Shown one piece after another: positions 26,327 to 34,851 of a DNA stretch of 35,169 nucleotides. The notes beneath the pieces are model-generated. The model worked only from the letters and a program-made list of their open reading frames with translations. It was not told where the DNA came from and made no database searches. Origin of the DNA: Dysgonomonas sp. Marseille-P4677 (GTDB taxonomy: Bacteria > Bacteroidota > Bacteroidia > Bacteroidales > Dysgonomonadaceae); assembly GCF_016652235.1 (NCBI RefSeq), contig NZ_JAEPKU010000038.1:1-35169 (forward strand), read 5' to 3'. The translations under genes and the position numbers were made by a program. The stretch's first letter is position 1; the number at the start of each line of letters is the position of its first letter.

Positions 26327-28120
26327 ATGAAAAAGATTAAAATATATCTCGCTACAGCCCTGTTTACATTAGGACTTTTTAGTTGTAATGATTTTCTGGA
26401 AAAAGAAGTCGATCTGTCACTTTCAGACGAACAGGTATTTAGCAGCTTTGAGAATACGCGAGGATTTCTGGCTAATATATATACATATTTGCCGGACCCA
26501 TTTGCAGGATACAATAATGGTCAGTTTCTAGCTGCCTCACGCGATTGTATGACAGACAATTCTCTTTCCTTCTGGGATGTTCATTACTATCACAGTGTAC
26601 TTACTGATAGTTATTCTGCTACGGACCATCCTTTTGCGAAAGATTTTTGGCCGAAAGATTTTAAAGGAATCAGAGCTGCAAACCAATTTATGAAAAATGC
26701 GCGCCAATCAGTAATCGGAAATTCGGAAAAAGTTGGCGACGACAATCATCTTTACGACCGTAATATAGCTGAAGCTCGCTTGCTTCGTGCTATCTTCCAT
26801 TTCGATATAGCTTGTTGGTTTGGCGATGTGCCTATTATCGGTGATGATGAAAACGGGCAACCAATCGTATTTGATCCAAGCGATACAGAAACAATGAACA
26901 GAGCACGTACTAGTTGTGCTGATGCTTTGAAGTGGATTGCCGATGAATGTGATGCTGTAAAGGATAAATTACCGTATCGCTACAGCAATGAAGATGAAAA
27001 CTGGGGGCGTGTAAACGGAGCGGCGGCTTATGCTTTAAAATCCAGAGCTTTGTTATATAGAGCCTCAGCCCTTCATAATCCAAGTAATGATGTTTCATAT
27101 TGGAAGGAAGCAGCTACAGCAGCACAAGACCTCATTACAAAGAACAATAGCCAAAGTAAGCGCTACAAACTATATACAACAAGTGATAATAATCCGAACA
27201 AGAATTATTACGAATGCTTTGTAACGACACCGTATTATAATGATGAGTATATTCTTACACGTTCAGTTTGGAGTACTTATGAAATCGAGCTATTTTTAGC
27301 ACCTTGTGGATTTAGCGGAACAGCAAATTCTACCGGACGTACTAATCCGACACAGAATTTAGTTGATAGTTATGAAACCATCAATGGTTTACCTATCGAT
27401 CAAGACCCTACTTATAACGATCAGAACCCATATGCAAACCGCGATCCTCGGTTAGAACAAACAATCTTACGTAACGGATCTATTTGGGGCGACCCTTTAC
27501 AAGAAGAACAAAGACCCGTCGATGTGTCATATCCTGACGGACAGGATTATCAAGCATTACATGGAGGTACACTGACAGGATATTACACAAAAAAATTCCT
27601 TAATAATATGTCATTTAAAAGCCCATCTTCATATAACCATGCTTGTCCTATCTTCCGTTACGGAGAAGTGTTACTAAACGCTGCCGAGGCCATCAATGAA
27701 GCCTATGGCCCGGATCAGGCTTACCAATATGTAAATCAAGTTCGCGCCCGGGTGGGAATGCCTCCTTACAAAGGCATGACAAAAGATCAACTACGCGAAC
27801 GGATACGTAACGAGCGACGGATTGAACTATGTTTTGAAGACCATAGATTCTTTGATGAAAGAAGATGGAAACTTTTTGACAATCAAACCACTAGTAACGA
27901 AAAGAATCTACCACGCTACAAACAGGTGTACAATATATATGGCGTTACTGTTACTCCGGATGCCTCAACAGTCTATACTTACGGTCCGGCACAAAAGCAT
28001 CCGACCAGAGCATTCAGCAGTCCTAAAAATTATTATTTCCCATTACCTGACGCAGAGGTGAAAAAAGCGCCGAATCTTAAACAGAATCCGGGTTGGGATC
28101 TTTCTTCCGGCTCAAAATAA
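26327..28120 (+). CDS. SusD-like glycan-binding lipoprotein 2
   Basis: This SusD/RagB protein is the partner of SusC 2. I chose the ATG at 26327 (597 residues); an in-frame ATG at 26315 adds only MEYK before a MKK start that fits a signal peptide better. The lipobox is LFSC20, followed by NDFLEKEVDLSLSDEQVF. Helical repeats are seen in the first half (DRNIAEARLLRAIFHFDIACWFGD) and the family motifs YGEVLLNAAEAINEAYG and ERRIELCFEDHRFFDERRW near the end, with the ending LKQNPGWD. It binds glycan on the cell surface. Confidence 0.96.
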   Translation: MKKIKIYLATALFTLGLFSCNDFLEKEVDLSLSDEQVFSSFENTRGFLANIYTYLPDPFAGYNNGQFLAASRDCMTDNSLSFWDVHYYHSVLTDSYSATDHPFAKDFWPKDFKGIRAANQFMKNARQSVIGNSEKVGDDNHLYDRNIAEARLLRAIFHFDIACWFGDVPIIGDDENGQPIVFDPSDTETMNRARTSCADALKWIADECDAVKDKLPYRYSNEDENWGRVNGAAAYALKSRALLYRASALHNPSNDVSYWKEAATAAQDLITKNNSQSKRYKLYTTSDNNPNKNYYECFVTTPYYNDEYILTRSVWSTYEIELFLAPCGFSGTANSTGRTNPTQNLVDSYETINGLPIDQDPTYNDQNPYANRDPRLEQTILRNGSIWGDPLQEEQRPVDVSYPDGQDYQALHGGTLTGYYTKKFLNNMSFKSPSSYNHACPIFRYGEVLLNAAEAINEAYGPDQAYQYVNQVRARVGMPPYKGMTKDQLRERIRNERRIELCFEDHRFFDERRWKLFDNQTTSNEKNLPRYKQVYNIYGVTVTPDASTVYTYGPAQKHPTRAFSSPKNYYFPLPDAEVKKAPNLKQNPGWDLSSGSK

Positions 28121-28159
28121 GTTTTATCTAAAAGTTATAAACTTTGAAAATAGGAAACT

Positions 28160-30043
28160 ATGAAATATTATAAATGGCTTTGCTTATTAATTTGTTGTAC
28201 GCTCCTTCTCGGAGCGTGCAACGACGATGATAAAGATTTTGGCGAGCAGGGTGTAATTATCGAAACCCCAAAAATTCTAGAGATTGCATCCTCATCAGTA
28301 CAATTAGAGACAACATTATTGTCGGCGATCGATGTAATACTCTCGAAACGTGGATTTTGCTATAGCACTACTCCAGATCCGAACATCTACAACTCGACGA
28401 TAATAGGAAAGGGAAATGAAACCTTTACTGCAACAATCGATGGTCTGCTAGGTAATACCACCTATTACGTACGGGCTTTTGTTAGTATATATAACGGAGG
28501 AATCGTCTACTCGCCACAAATAGAAGTATTAACCAATGAAGGGACACTAGACGAACAACTGGCACAGTATAAAGCACCTACTTATGCCGATAATTATTCT
28601 GATATTTCCGCTTGGGATATGCGCAGTCAATGGAATCTGGCTAATGTACACGACCCCTCGGTAATTCTGGCCGAAGACGACTATTACTACATGTATCAGA
28701 CCGACGCCTCGTATGGTAATGTACATACAGTGGATGGACATTTCCATGCACGTCGTTCCAAAGATCTTGTTAATTGGGAATATCTAGGTGGAACAATGAA
28801 GAACCTCCCTGAATGGGTACTGCCCAAACTAAACGAAATACGTAAAGAAATGGGTTTAAGTGAAAGTTCCGGTGAGGGTGAATTTGGTTTTTGGGCTCCT
28901 TGTGTACGTAAAGTACAAAACGGTTTATATAGAATGTATTATTCTATTGTTTGCCCGGGACTACTCAATGGAGATGGTACATGGGGAGAGCGTGCTTTTA
29001 TAGGAATGATGGAAAACTCCGATCCTGCAAATAATAGTGGTTGGGTAGACAAGGGGTATGTGGTAACCAACGCCTCTGACAAGGGCCTCAATTTCAATAT
29101 CCCTGCCAACGATTGGGCAAACTGTTACTATAAATGGAATGCTATCGATCCTTCATATATAATTACAGCGCAAAATGAACATTGGCTAATTTATGGCTCA
29201 TGGCACAGCGGCTTAGTAGCTATGGAACTAAATGCCTCTACTGGTATGCCGAAAAAAGCATTAGGCCTACCATGGGCTGACGGTAGTGTTCCTTCCGAAT
29301 ATGGACAATCGATATACACTCGAAAAGCTGGTGACCGCTGGCAAGCAAGCGAAGGACCCGAGCTAATTTATAACCCCGAAACGGATTATTACTATCTGTT
29401 TGTTGCCTACGATGCAGTAGGGGTTCCTTACAATACACGTGTAGCACGTTCAAAAAGCATCACCGGTCCATACTTGGGAATCGATGGAGCAAATGTAAGT
29501 GATGGAGCTAATATACTTCCTGTGGTTACCCATCCATATAAGTTTGCTAACAGCAATGGTTGGGTAGGTATTTCTCACTGTGCAATATTCGACGACGGCA
29601 AGGGTAATTGGTACTATTCTTCACAAGGACGTTTACCCGAAAGTGTAGACAATAATATCATGATGGGGCATGTCCGCAGCATTCGCTGGACAAAAGACGG
29701 GTGGCCGTTGGTTATGCCTGAACGTTATGGAGCAGTACCAAAGGTACCTATCACCGAAGAAGAATTGATCGGTAATTGGGAACATATAGATATGTCATAT
29801 AGCTATGGGAAACAAAAGGAATCTTCTCTGATGACACTTGTATCAGAACATAGTGTTTCCGATGGTACGTGGAAAGGTTCTTCCTGGAGTTATGATACAG
29901 ACAAACAAATATTGACTGTTAATGGCGTAGAATTGTACCTTCAACGTGAAGTAGATTGGGAAGCAACTCCTCGAACTCATACTATTGTTTATGCTGCCTA
30001 TGGTAGCAATAATAAGACTTATTGGGGTAAGAAAACTAAATAG
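28160..30043 (+). CDS. Surface GH43 endo-arabinanase with N-terminal sandwich domain
   Basis: This 627-residue lipoprotein has the lipobox LGAC20 followed by NDDDKDFGE, a strongly acidic stretch that matches the Bacteroidetes surface-export signal, so it probably sits outside the cell. Residues 35-125 form a fibronectin-III-like sandwich (RGFCYSTTPDPN, NTTYYVRAFVS). The GH43 propeller follows (about 145-520) with base Asp165 (NVHDPS), Asp330 (NAIDPS) and acid Glu398 (ASEGPE), all intact. The C-terminal domain (LIGNWEHIDMS ... KTYWGKKTK) is that of endo-alpha-1,5-L-arabinanases. It is the last gene of the PUL transcript and is followed by a strong terminator. It probably makes the first cut in arabinan. 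Confidence 0.93.
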   Translation: MKYYKWLCLLICCTLLLGACNDDDKDFGEQGVIIETPKILEIASSSVQLETTLLSAIDVILSKRGFCYSTTPDPNIYNSTIIGKGNETFTATIDGLLGNTTYYVRAFVSIYNGGIVYSPQIEVLTNEGTLDEQLAQYKAPTYADNYSDISAWDMRSQWNLANVHDPSVILAEDDYYYMYQTDASYGNVHTVDGHFHARRSKDLVNWEYLGGTMKNLPEWVLPKLNEIRKEMGLSESSGEGEFGFWAPCVRKVQNGLYRMYYSIVCPGLLNGDGTWGERAFIGMMENSDPANNSGWVDKGYVVTNASDKGLNFNIPANDWANCYYKWNAIDPSYIITAQNEHWLIYGSWHSGLVAMELNASTGMPKKALGLPWADGSVPSEYGQSIYTRKAGDRWQASEGPELIYNPETDYYYLFVAYDAVGVPYNTRVARSKSITGPYLGIDGANVSDGANILPVVTHPYKFANSNGWVGISHCAIFDDGKGNWYYSSQGRLPESVDNNIMMGHVRSIRWTKDGWPLVMPERYGAVPKVPITEEELIGNWEHIDMSYSYGKQKESSLMTLVSEHSVSDGTWKGSSWSYDTDKQILTVNGVELYLQREVDWEATPRTHTIVYAAYGSNNKTYWGKKTK

Positions 30044-30058
30044 TAACGTCCTATGCAT

Positions 30059-30096
30059 AAAGCTACTTTACAATCCTGGGATTGTAAAGTAGCTTT
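30059..30096 (+). terminator. Intrinsic terminator of the arabinan PUL operon
   Basis: AAAGCTACTTTACAAT (30059-30074) and ATTGTAAAGTAGCTTT (30081-30096) form a 16-bp perfect stem with a CCTGGG loop, followed by TATTTTT. It starts 15 bp after the GH43 stop. Confidence 0.92.
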
Positions 30097-30155
30097 TATT
30101 TTTACACATATGGTAGCTCATTCGTATTCCTTTGAATAATCAAATTATCAGTAAA

Positions 30156-30170
30156 ATGTTATACAACATA
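30156..30170. promoter_or_regulatory. Palindrome shared with the araD promoter
   Basis: ATGTT-ATAC-AACAT, with an A added at the right end as at the araD promoter, matches 14 of the 15 bases of the element at 2520-2534. It ends 7 bp before the first AraR operator (8 bp at araD). Its centre is about 68 bp upstream of the predicted -7 box. The same element at both AraR-type promoters suggests a second regulator, perhaps an activator. Confidence 0.6.
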
Positions 30171-30177
30171 TTTTGAT

Positions 30178-30197
30178 AAGTGTAAACTACTACACTT
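30178..30197. promoter_or_regulatory. AraR operator 1 of the acetyltransferase-GH97-GH51 operon
   Basis: AAGTGTA-N6-TACACTT is a palindrome with perfect arms, flanked by AT on each side. It has the same six-base centre length as operator 1 of araD, and lies 14 bp before operator 2. Confidence 0.85.
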
Positions 30198-30207
30198 ATA
30201 TAGTATC

Positions 30208-30237
30208 TTGCAAGTGTATTTAAAACACTTATATAAA
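30208..30237 (+). promoter_or_regulatory. Predicted promoter of the acetyltransferase-GH97-GH51 operon
   Basis: TTG (30208-30210) and TATATAAA (30230-30237) are 19 bp apart, as in the araD promoter. Operator 2 fills the gap. The expected transcription start is about 30244, some 30 nt before the start codon. Confidence 0.55.
30212..30230. promoter_or_regulatory. AraR operator 2 of the acetyltransferase-GH97-GH51 operon
   Basis: AAGTGTA-N5-AACACTT is a 19-bp palindrome with one arm mismatch. It starts exactly 34 bp after operator 1, as at araD, and lies between the predicted -33 and -7 boxes. Confidence 0.85.
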
Positions 30238-30273
30238 ACAAACTAATACCCCTTTGCTAATATAGAATACATT

Positions 30274-30834
30274 ATGAAAACGGAAAAAGAGAAAATGATT
30301 GCAGGTGAGCGATATACAGCACACGGGGAAGAAATGGTAAATCTTCGTAAAAAGATAAAAGTAATACTTCACAAGCTTAATACCACTGAATATTACACAG
30401 ACAAATTTCAGGACGTAATCAATGAATTATGCCCTAATTCAGCGAAGAATTTACATCTCGAACCTCCTTTTTACTGCGACTATGGAGATCTTATATATGC
30501 CGAAGAGAACGTCTATATTAACTTTGGAGCGGTTATTCTTGATGGTGGAACCGTTAAAATAGGAGCAAATACTTTAATCGCACCGGGAGTACATATATAT
30601 ACTGCCGGACATCCCTTAGATATTGCCAATCGTAGAGAATGGGAAGTATGCAAACCTATTATAATTGGAAGAGATTGCTGGATTGGAGGACATTCTACTA
30701 TTTGTCCGGGGGTAACAATTGGCGATCGCTCTGTAATCGGTGCTGGTTCGGTAGTAACAAAAGATATTCCTGCCGATTGCCTTGCTGTAGGTAATCCTGC
30801 TAAAGTGATAAAAAAACTAAATCAAAATAAATAA
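30274..30834 (+). CDS. Sugar O-acetyltransferase, maltose/galactoside acetyltransferase type
   Basis: This 186-residue cytoplasmic enzyme transfers acetyl from acetyl-CoA to a sugar hydroxyl. It has an N-terminal Mac-type helical domain (about 5-60, KMIAGERYTAHGEEMV) and a left-handed beta helix of hexapeptide repeats (about 75-170, ending IGAGSVVTKDIPADCLAVGNPAKVIK). The catalytic His113 lies in YTAGHPLD, equal to His115 of LacA. The sugar acceptor cannot be read from the sequence. It is the first gene after two AraR operators and ends 5 bp before GH97, so it belongs to the arabinose response. It may acetylate excess or non-usable sugars for export, as proposed for LacA; this is a guess. Confidence 0.9.
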   Translation: MKTEKEKMIAGERYTAHGEEMVNLRKKIKVILHKLNTTEYYTDKFQDVINELCPNSAKNLHLEPPFYCDYGDLIYAEENVYINFGAVILDGGTVKIGANTLIAPGVHIYTAGHPLDIANRREWEVCKPIIIGRDCWIGGHSTICPGVTIGDRSVIGAGSVVTKDIPADCLAVGNPAKVIKKLNQNK

Positions 30835-30839
30835 AACCT

Positions 30840-32774
30840 ATGAAAAAAGTATTAGGGGGATTACTCCCTCTTTTCGTCATTGCTTTGTTAGTATCCTGCT
30901 CCTCCGAGCAGAATACTTTAACAAGCCCGAATGGAAAAATAACGGTGGAGATAAATCAAGACTCTACTAAAGTATTAAAGTATACGGTAAAAAAAGATGG
31001 AGCAACTGTTATTGAACCGTCGACTTTGGGGCTAGTAAGAAATGATGCAGATTTTTCATCTCTTGAGGTCGTGAATATTGGCACAAAGCGCAATGTAGAG
31101 GGCACCTATGTTACTCCCGCCGAAAAACGTTTAAATAATAAATTCAAAGCTAACGAATGGGATTTAAGAGTAAAAAATCCCCAAGGAAAAGAAATGACTA
31201 TTACTTTCCACTTGGCTGATAATGGTCTTGCATTCCGCTATGCTTTCGGTGAAACTTCAACTGAAGAAAAAACAATTGAAAAAGAAAATACATCGTTCAA
31301 ATTTGCGACCTCAGCCAAAGCGTGGTTACATCCTCATGATGATGTAAAAAATTGCTGGGCACAAACCTGTCCTAGCTACGAAGATAACTATATAACAGAT
31401 GTAGCTGTAGGAACAGAAGCTCCTAAAAAAGCAGGATGGAGTTTCCCTGCGTTATATAAAACAGGTGAAACTTGGGTATTACTCACAGAAGCAGGTTTAG
31501 AACCATCTTATTGTGGAACACGCTTGGCTCAAAGCAGCCCCAACGGAGAGTATTTTATCGAATTTCCTCAGCAAGGAGAAAGCGTAAAACCTACCGATCC
31601 GGTTACTCCTATTTCAAAATTACCTCTATATTCTCCATGGCGTGTTATCATGCTAGGAGGATTAAATGACATAGTTGAAAGTACAATAGTTACAGATCTG
31701 TCCGAACCAAGTAGAATTCAAAATATCGATTTTATAAATCCGGGACTTGCAGCATGGAGTTGGGGCATAGAAAAAGATAATTCGGTAAATTATGACCGTC
31801 AAAAACAATATATCGACTATGCTTCGTCCATGACATGGGAATACGTACTGATAGATGTAGAATGGGATAAACGTATCGGCTATGCCAGAATACAAGAACT
31901 GATAGACTATGCTAAAACTAAGAATGTTGGCATAATCTTGTGGTATAATTCATCTGGTGACTGGAATACAACTCATTATACTCCTAAAAGCGCACTATTG
32001 GAAAAGGATGCTCGCCGCACAGAATTCGAACGTATCAGTAAAATGGGAGTGAAAGGAATAAAAGTTGATTTCTGGCCGGGAGACGCACCATCTGCTATCC
32101 AGTATTATTATGATGTACTTCAAGACGCTGCTGACTACAAATTACTAATTAACTTTCATGGAACAACGGTTCCGCGTGGATGGAGCCGTACCTTTCCTAA
32201 CTTAATGTCGTTAGAATCTATTAAAGGATTTGAATTCATAACCTTCGCTCAAGAAACAGCTGATTTGGCACCTCAACATTGTGCAACAGCAATTTTTGCC
32301 CGAAATGTAGTAGGCCCTATGGATTTTACACCTGTCTGTTTCGGAGAAATCCCAGGCATACAGAAAAGAACGTCTAATGGCTTCGAGATCGCACTTTCTG
32401 TACTCTTTCAATCAGGTATCCAACATTTTGTAGAAACACCTGAAAGCATGGCTAAACAACCTGACTATGTGCAAGAATATATGAAGAATGTGCCTAGAGT
32501 ATGGGATGACATCAAACTTATAGATGGTTTCCCTGCGAAATATGCTGTACTAGCTCGCAGATCAGGAGATAAATGGTATATTGCCGGTATTAATGCAGAA
32601 ACAGAAATTAAATCGTTGAATTTAGACTTATCGGCATTAAATATTCAGGAAGAAGGAACAATGATTACAGATGGCGATACAAACCGAGCTTTTAACCAGA
32701 AACAAGTTTCTCTCAACAACGGAAAATTGAATGTTGAGATTCAACCTAACGGAGGATTTGTTATCGTATTCTAA
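30840..32774 (+). CDS. GH97 glycosidase, retaining type (alpha-galactosidase or beta-L-arabinopyranosidase)
   Basis: This 644-residue lipoprotein (LVSC20, then SSEQNT without an acidic signal, so periplasmic) has the three GH97 domains: an N-terminal beta-sandwich (about 25-290), a (beta/alpha)8 barrel (about 295-560) and a C-terminal beta domain. The barrel has KVDFW with Asp410, the nucleophile position of the retaining GH97 branch; the acid/base is probably Glu459 or Glu465 (SLESIKGFEF). Inverting members such as SusB have Glu bases instead. The retaining branch includes alpha-galactosidases and beta-L-arabinopyranosidases, whose substrates differ only at C6. In this arabinose regulon a beta-L-arabinopyranosidase is attractive, but alpha-galactosidase acting on pectic side chains remains possible. 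Confidence 0.88.
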   Translation: MKKVLGGLLPLFVIALLVSCSSEQNTLTSPNGKITVEINQDSTKVLKYTVKKDGATVIEPSTLGLVRNDADFSSLEVVNIGTKRNVEGTYVTPAEKRLNNKFKANEWDLRVKNPQGKEMTITFHLADNGLAFRYAFGETSTEEKTIEKENTSFKFATSAKAWLHPHDDVKNCWAQTCPSYEDNYITDVAVGTEAPKKAGWSFPALYKTGETWVLLTEAGLEPSYCGTRLAQSSPNGEYFIEFPQQGESVKPTDPVTPISKLPLYSPWRVIMLGGLNDIVESTIVTDLSEPSRIQNIDFINPGLAAWSWGIEKDNSVNYDRQKQYIDYASSMTWEYVLIDVEWDKRIGYARIQELIDYAKTKNVGIILWYNSSGDWNTTHYTPKSALLEKDARRTEFERISKMGVKGIKVDFWPGDAPSAIQYYYDVLQDAADYKLLINFHGTTVPRGWSRTFPNLMSLESIKGFEFITFAQETADLAPQHCATAIFARNVVGPMDFTPVCFGEIPGIQKRTSNGFEIALSVLFQSGIQHFVETPESMAKQPDYVQEYMKNVPRVWDDIKLIDGFPAKYAVLARRSGDKWYIAGINAETEIKSLNLDLSALNIQEEGTMITDGDTNRAFNQKQVSLNNGKLNVEIQPNGGFVIVF

Positions 32775-32806
32775 TATAGAAACAAATAAAATTTAGAAAT
32801 TAAAAT

Positions 32807-34783
32807 ATGAAAAAGAATTTTTGTAAAATTGTAAGCATTGCCGCACTTTTAGCTTTTGGACAAACGGCAATTGCACAACAGACCTACGAACTGACATTGG
32901 ATACAAAGAAAGTAGGTGCCCCTATTCAATCTACCATGTACGGATTATTCTTCGAAGATATAAACTTCGGAGCAGATGGCGGGCTATATGCAGAATTAGT
33001 AAAGAACAGATCATTCGACTTTCCTCAAAGTTTAATGGGATGGTACACTTTTGGCAAAGTAGAAGTGAAGAAAGACAATTCTCCTTTCGACAAAAATCCG
33101 AATTATCTTGTATTATCCAATCCCGGACACGCCCATAAACATACAGGAATCGAGAATGAAGGATTTAGGGGTATCGGATTTGTCAAAGATGCTACTTATC
33201 GTTTCTCGGTATGGGCCAAGAAGGAAAAAACAACAGAAGATCAGAAAATCCGTATTGAATTTATCAATTCGAAAAACAATATCATTGGGACAGAAGAGTT
33301 AAGCATAAATTCAACAGATTGGCAAAAACATCAGGTGATAGTGACTGCCAAAGAAACTGAGGAAAAAGGACGCTTACGTGTATTCTTAGTATCAAAAGGT
33401 TCTATCGCCGTAGATCATGTTTCGCTATTCCCTACCGACACATATAAAGGTCGTGAAAATGGTTTGCGAAAAGATTTGGCTCAGGCATTAACAGATATTC
33501 ATCCGGGCATTTTCCGTTTTCCCGGAGGGTGTATTGTAGAAGGCACAGACCTTGATACACGTTATGATTGGAAAAAAACAATCGGGCCAGTTGAAAACAG
33601 ACCTGTAAATGAAAATCGCTGGCATTACACGTTCACAAATCGCTTTTTCCCTGATTATTATCAAAGTTACGGCCTAGGTTTTTATGAGTACTTCCTTTTA
33701 TCGGAAGATATGGGCGCAGAGCCACTACCAGTATTAAGTTGTGGCCTGGCATGTCAATTTCAGAATGAAGACGAGCACGCACATGTTCCGGTTAGTAATT
33801 TAGCTCCTTATATTCAAGATGCTCTAGACCTAATAGAGTTTGCAAATGGCCCTATAACATCTAAGTGGGGAAAGGTACGTGCCGATATGGGACACCCTGC
33901 TCCTTTCAACCTTAAATATATTGGTATCGGTAATGAACAATGGGGTCCGGAATATGTAGACCACCTTGCTCCTTTCGTAAAAGAAATGAGGGCTAAATAT
34001 CCCAATATAAAAGTAATCGGCAGTTCTGGTCCTTCTGCTGATGGAAAAGCCTTTGATTATTTATGGCCGGAAATGAAACGACTAAAAGTAGATTTGGTTG
34101 ACGAACACTATTACAAAGAACCGGATTGGTTCTTCAATAACGCTTCCCGTTATGATAACTATGATAGAAAAGGTCCTGCTGTATTTGCAGGAGAATATGC
34201 TTCACACGATCATCCTACAAAAAAACAAAACAATTTCTTATCTGCCCTTTCGGAGGCAGCATTTATGACAGGTTTGGAACGCAATGCGGATATAGTCCAT
34301 ATGTGTACTTATGCACCTCTTTTTGCTCATATAGATGCATGGCAATGGTGCCCTGACATGATATGGTTCGATAATCTGAAAATGATGAAAACACCGAATT
34401 ATTATGTGCAACAACTTTATGCCCATAATAAAGGAACCAATACGATGACTTTATTATGGCCTGATAAAAAAGCTGTTACGGGACAAGAAAATCTTTATGC
34501 ATCGGCTGTTTATGACAAAGATCAAAATTGCTATATTGTAAAGGTAGCCAACACTGGAACAGAAAGTAAGAATATAAAAGTAACCTTAACCGGTACTAAA
34601 AAGAAGACAACGTTTACCGTTGGCGATTGTGTTGTAATGCAAAACAATAATCTAAAGGCAGTTAATACGTTAGATACTCCGTTGAGCATTACTCCAACGA
34701 AAGCAACAGCTACAATGGATGGAAATATCTTGAATATTCAAACTCAAGGACAATCTTTCGGAGTTTACAAAATAAAACTTTAA
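32807..34783 (+). CDS. GH51 alpha-L-arabinofuranosidase (CBM-containing type)
   Basis: This second GH51 enzyme has 658 residues and a type I signal peptide (AIAQQ, cleavage near 24), so it is periplasmic. It differs from the GH51 at 13167: a carbohydrate-binding-module-like sandwich (about 70-208, YRFSVWAKKEK, GSIAVDHVSLFP) is inserted near the start of the barrel, as in eukaryotic-type GH51. Acid/base is Glu377 (GIGNEQWG), DEHYY (432-436) carries the conserved His and Tyr, and the nucleophile is probably Glu463 (FAGEYASHD). A beta-sandwich ends the protein (QSFGVYKIKL). It lies 32 bp after GH97 and ends the AraR-type operon. It removes arabinofuranose from side chains or oligosaccharides. 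Confidence 0.94.
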   Translation: MKKNFCKIVSIAALLAFGQTAIAQQTYELTLDTKKVGAPIQSTMYGLFFEDINFGADGGLYAELVKNRSFDFPQSLMGWYTFGKVEVKKDNSPFDKNPNYLVLSNPGHAHKHTGIENEGFRGIGFVKDATYRFSVWAKKEKTTEDQKIRIEFINSKNNIIGTEELSINSTDWQKHQVIVTAKETEEKGRLRVFLVSKGSIAVDHVSLFPTDTYKGRENGLRKDLAQALTDIHPGIFRFPGGCIVEGTDLDTRYDWKKTIGPVENRPVNENRWHYTFTNRFFPDYYQSYGLGFYEYFLLSEDMGAEPLPVLSCGLACQFQNEDEHAHVPVSNLAPYIQDALDLIEFANGPITSKWGKVRADMGHPAPFNLKYIGIGNEQWGPEYVDHLAPFVKEMRAKYPNIKVIGSSGPSADGKAFDYLWPEMKRLKVDLVDEHYYKEPDWFFNNASRYDNYDRKGPAVFAGEYASHDHPTKKQNNFLSALSEAAFMTGLERNADIVHMCTYAPLFAHIDAWQWCPDMIWFDNLKMMKTPNYYVQQLYAHNKGTNTMTLLWPDKKAVTGQENLYASAVYDKDQNCYIVKVANTGTESKNIKVTLTGTKKKTTFTVGDCVVMQNNNLKAVNTLDTPLSITPTKATATMDGNILNIQTQGQSFGVYKIKL

Positions 34784-34795
34784 TTTACCATACAG

Positions 34796-34850
34796 AGGAA
34801 TCCAGATATATTATCCGTTCAAAGTGGAAACTATATTTGGATTCCTTTTT
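34796..34850 (+). terminator. Intrinsic terminator after the second GH51
   Basis: AGGAATCCA (34796-34804) pairs with TGGATTCCT (34838-34846), and the stem extends inward for about six more pairs with one wobble. A run of six T residues follows (34846-34851). The downstream gene therefore needs its own promoter. Confidence 0.85.
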
Positions 34851-34851
34851 T

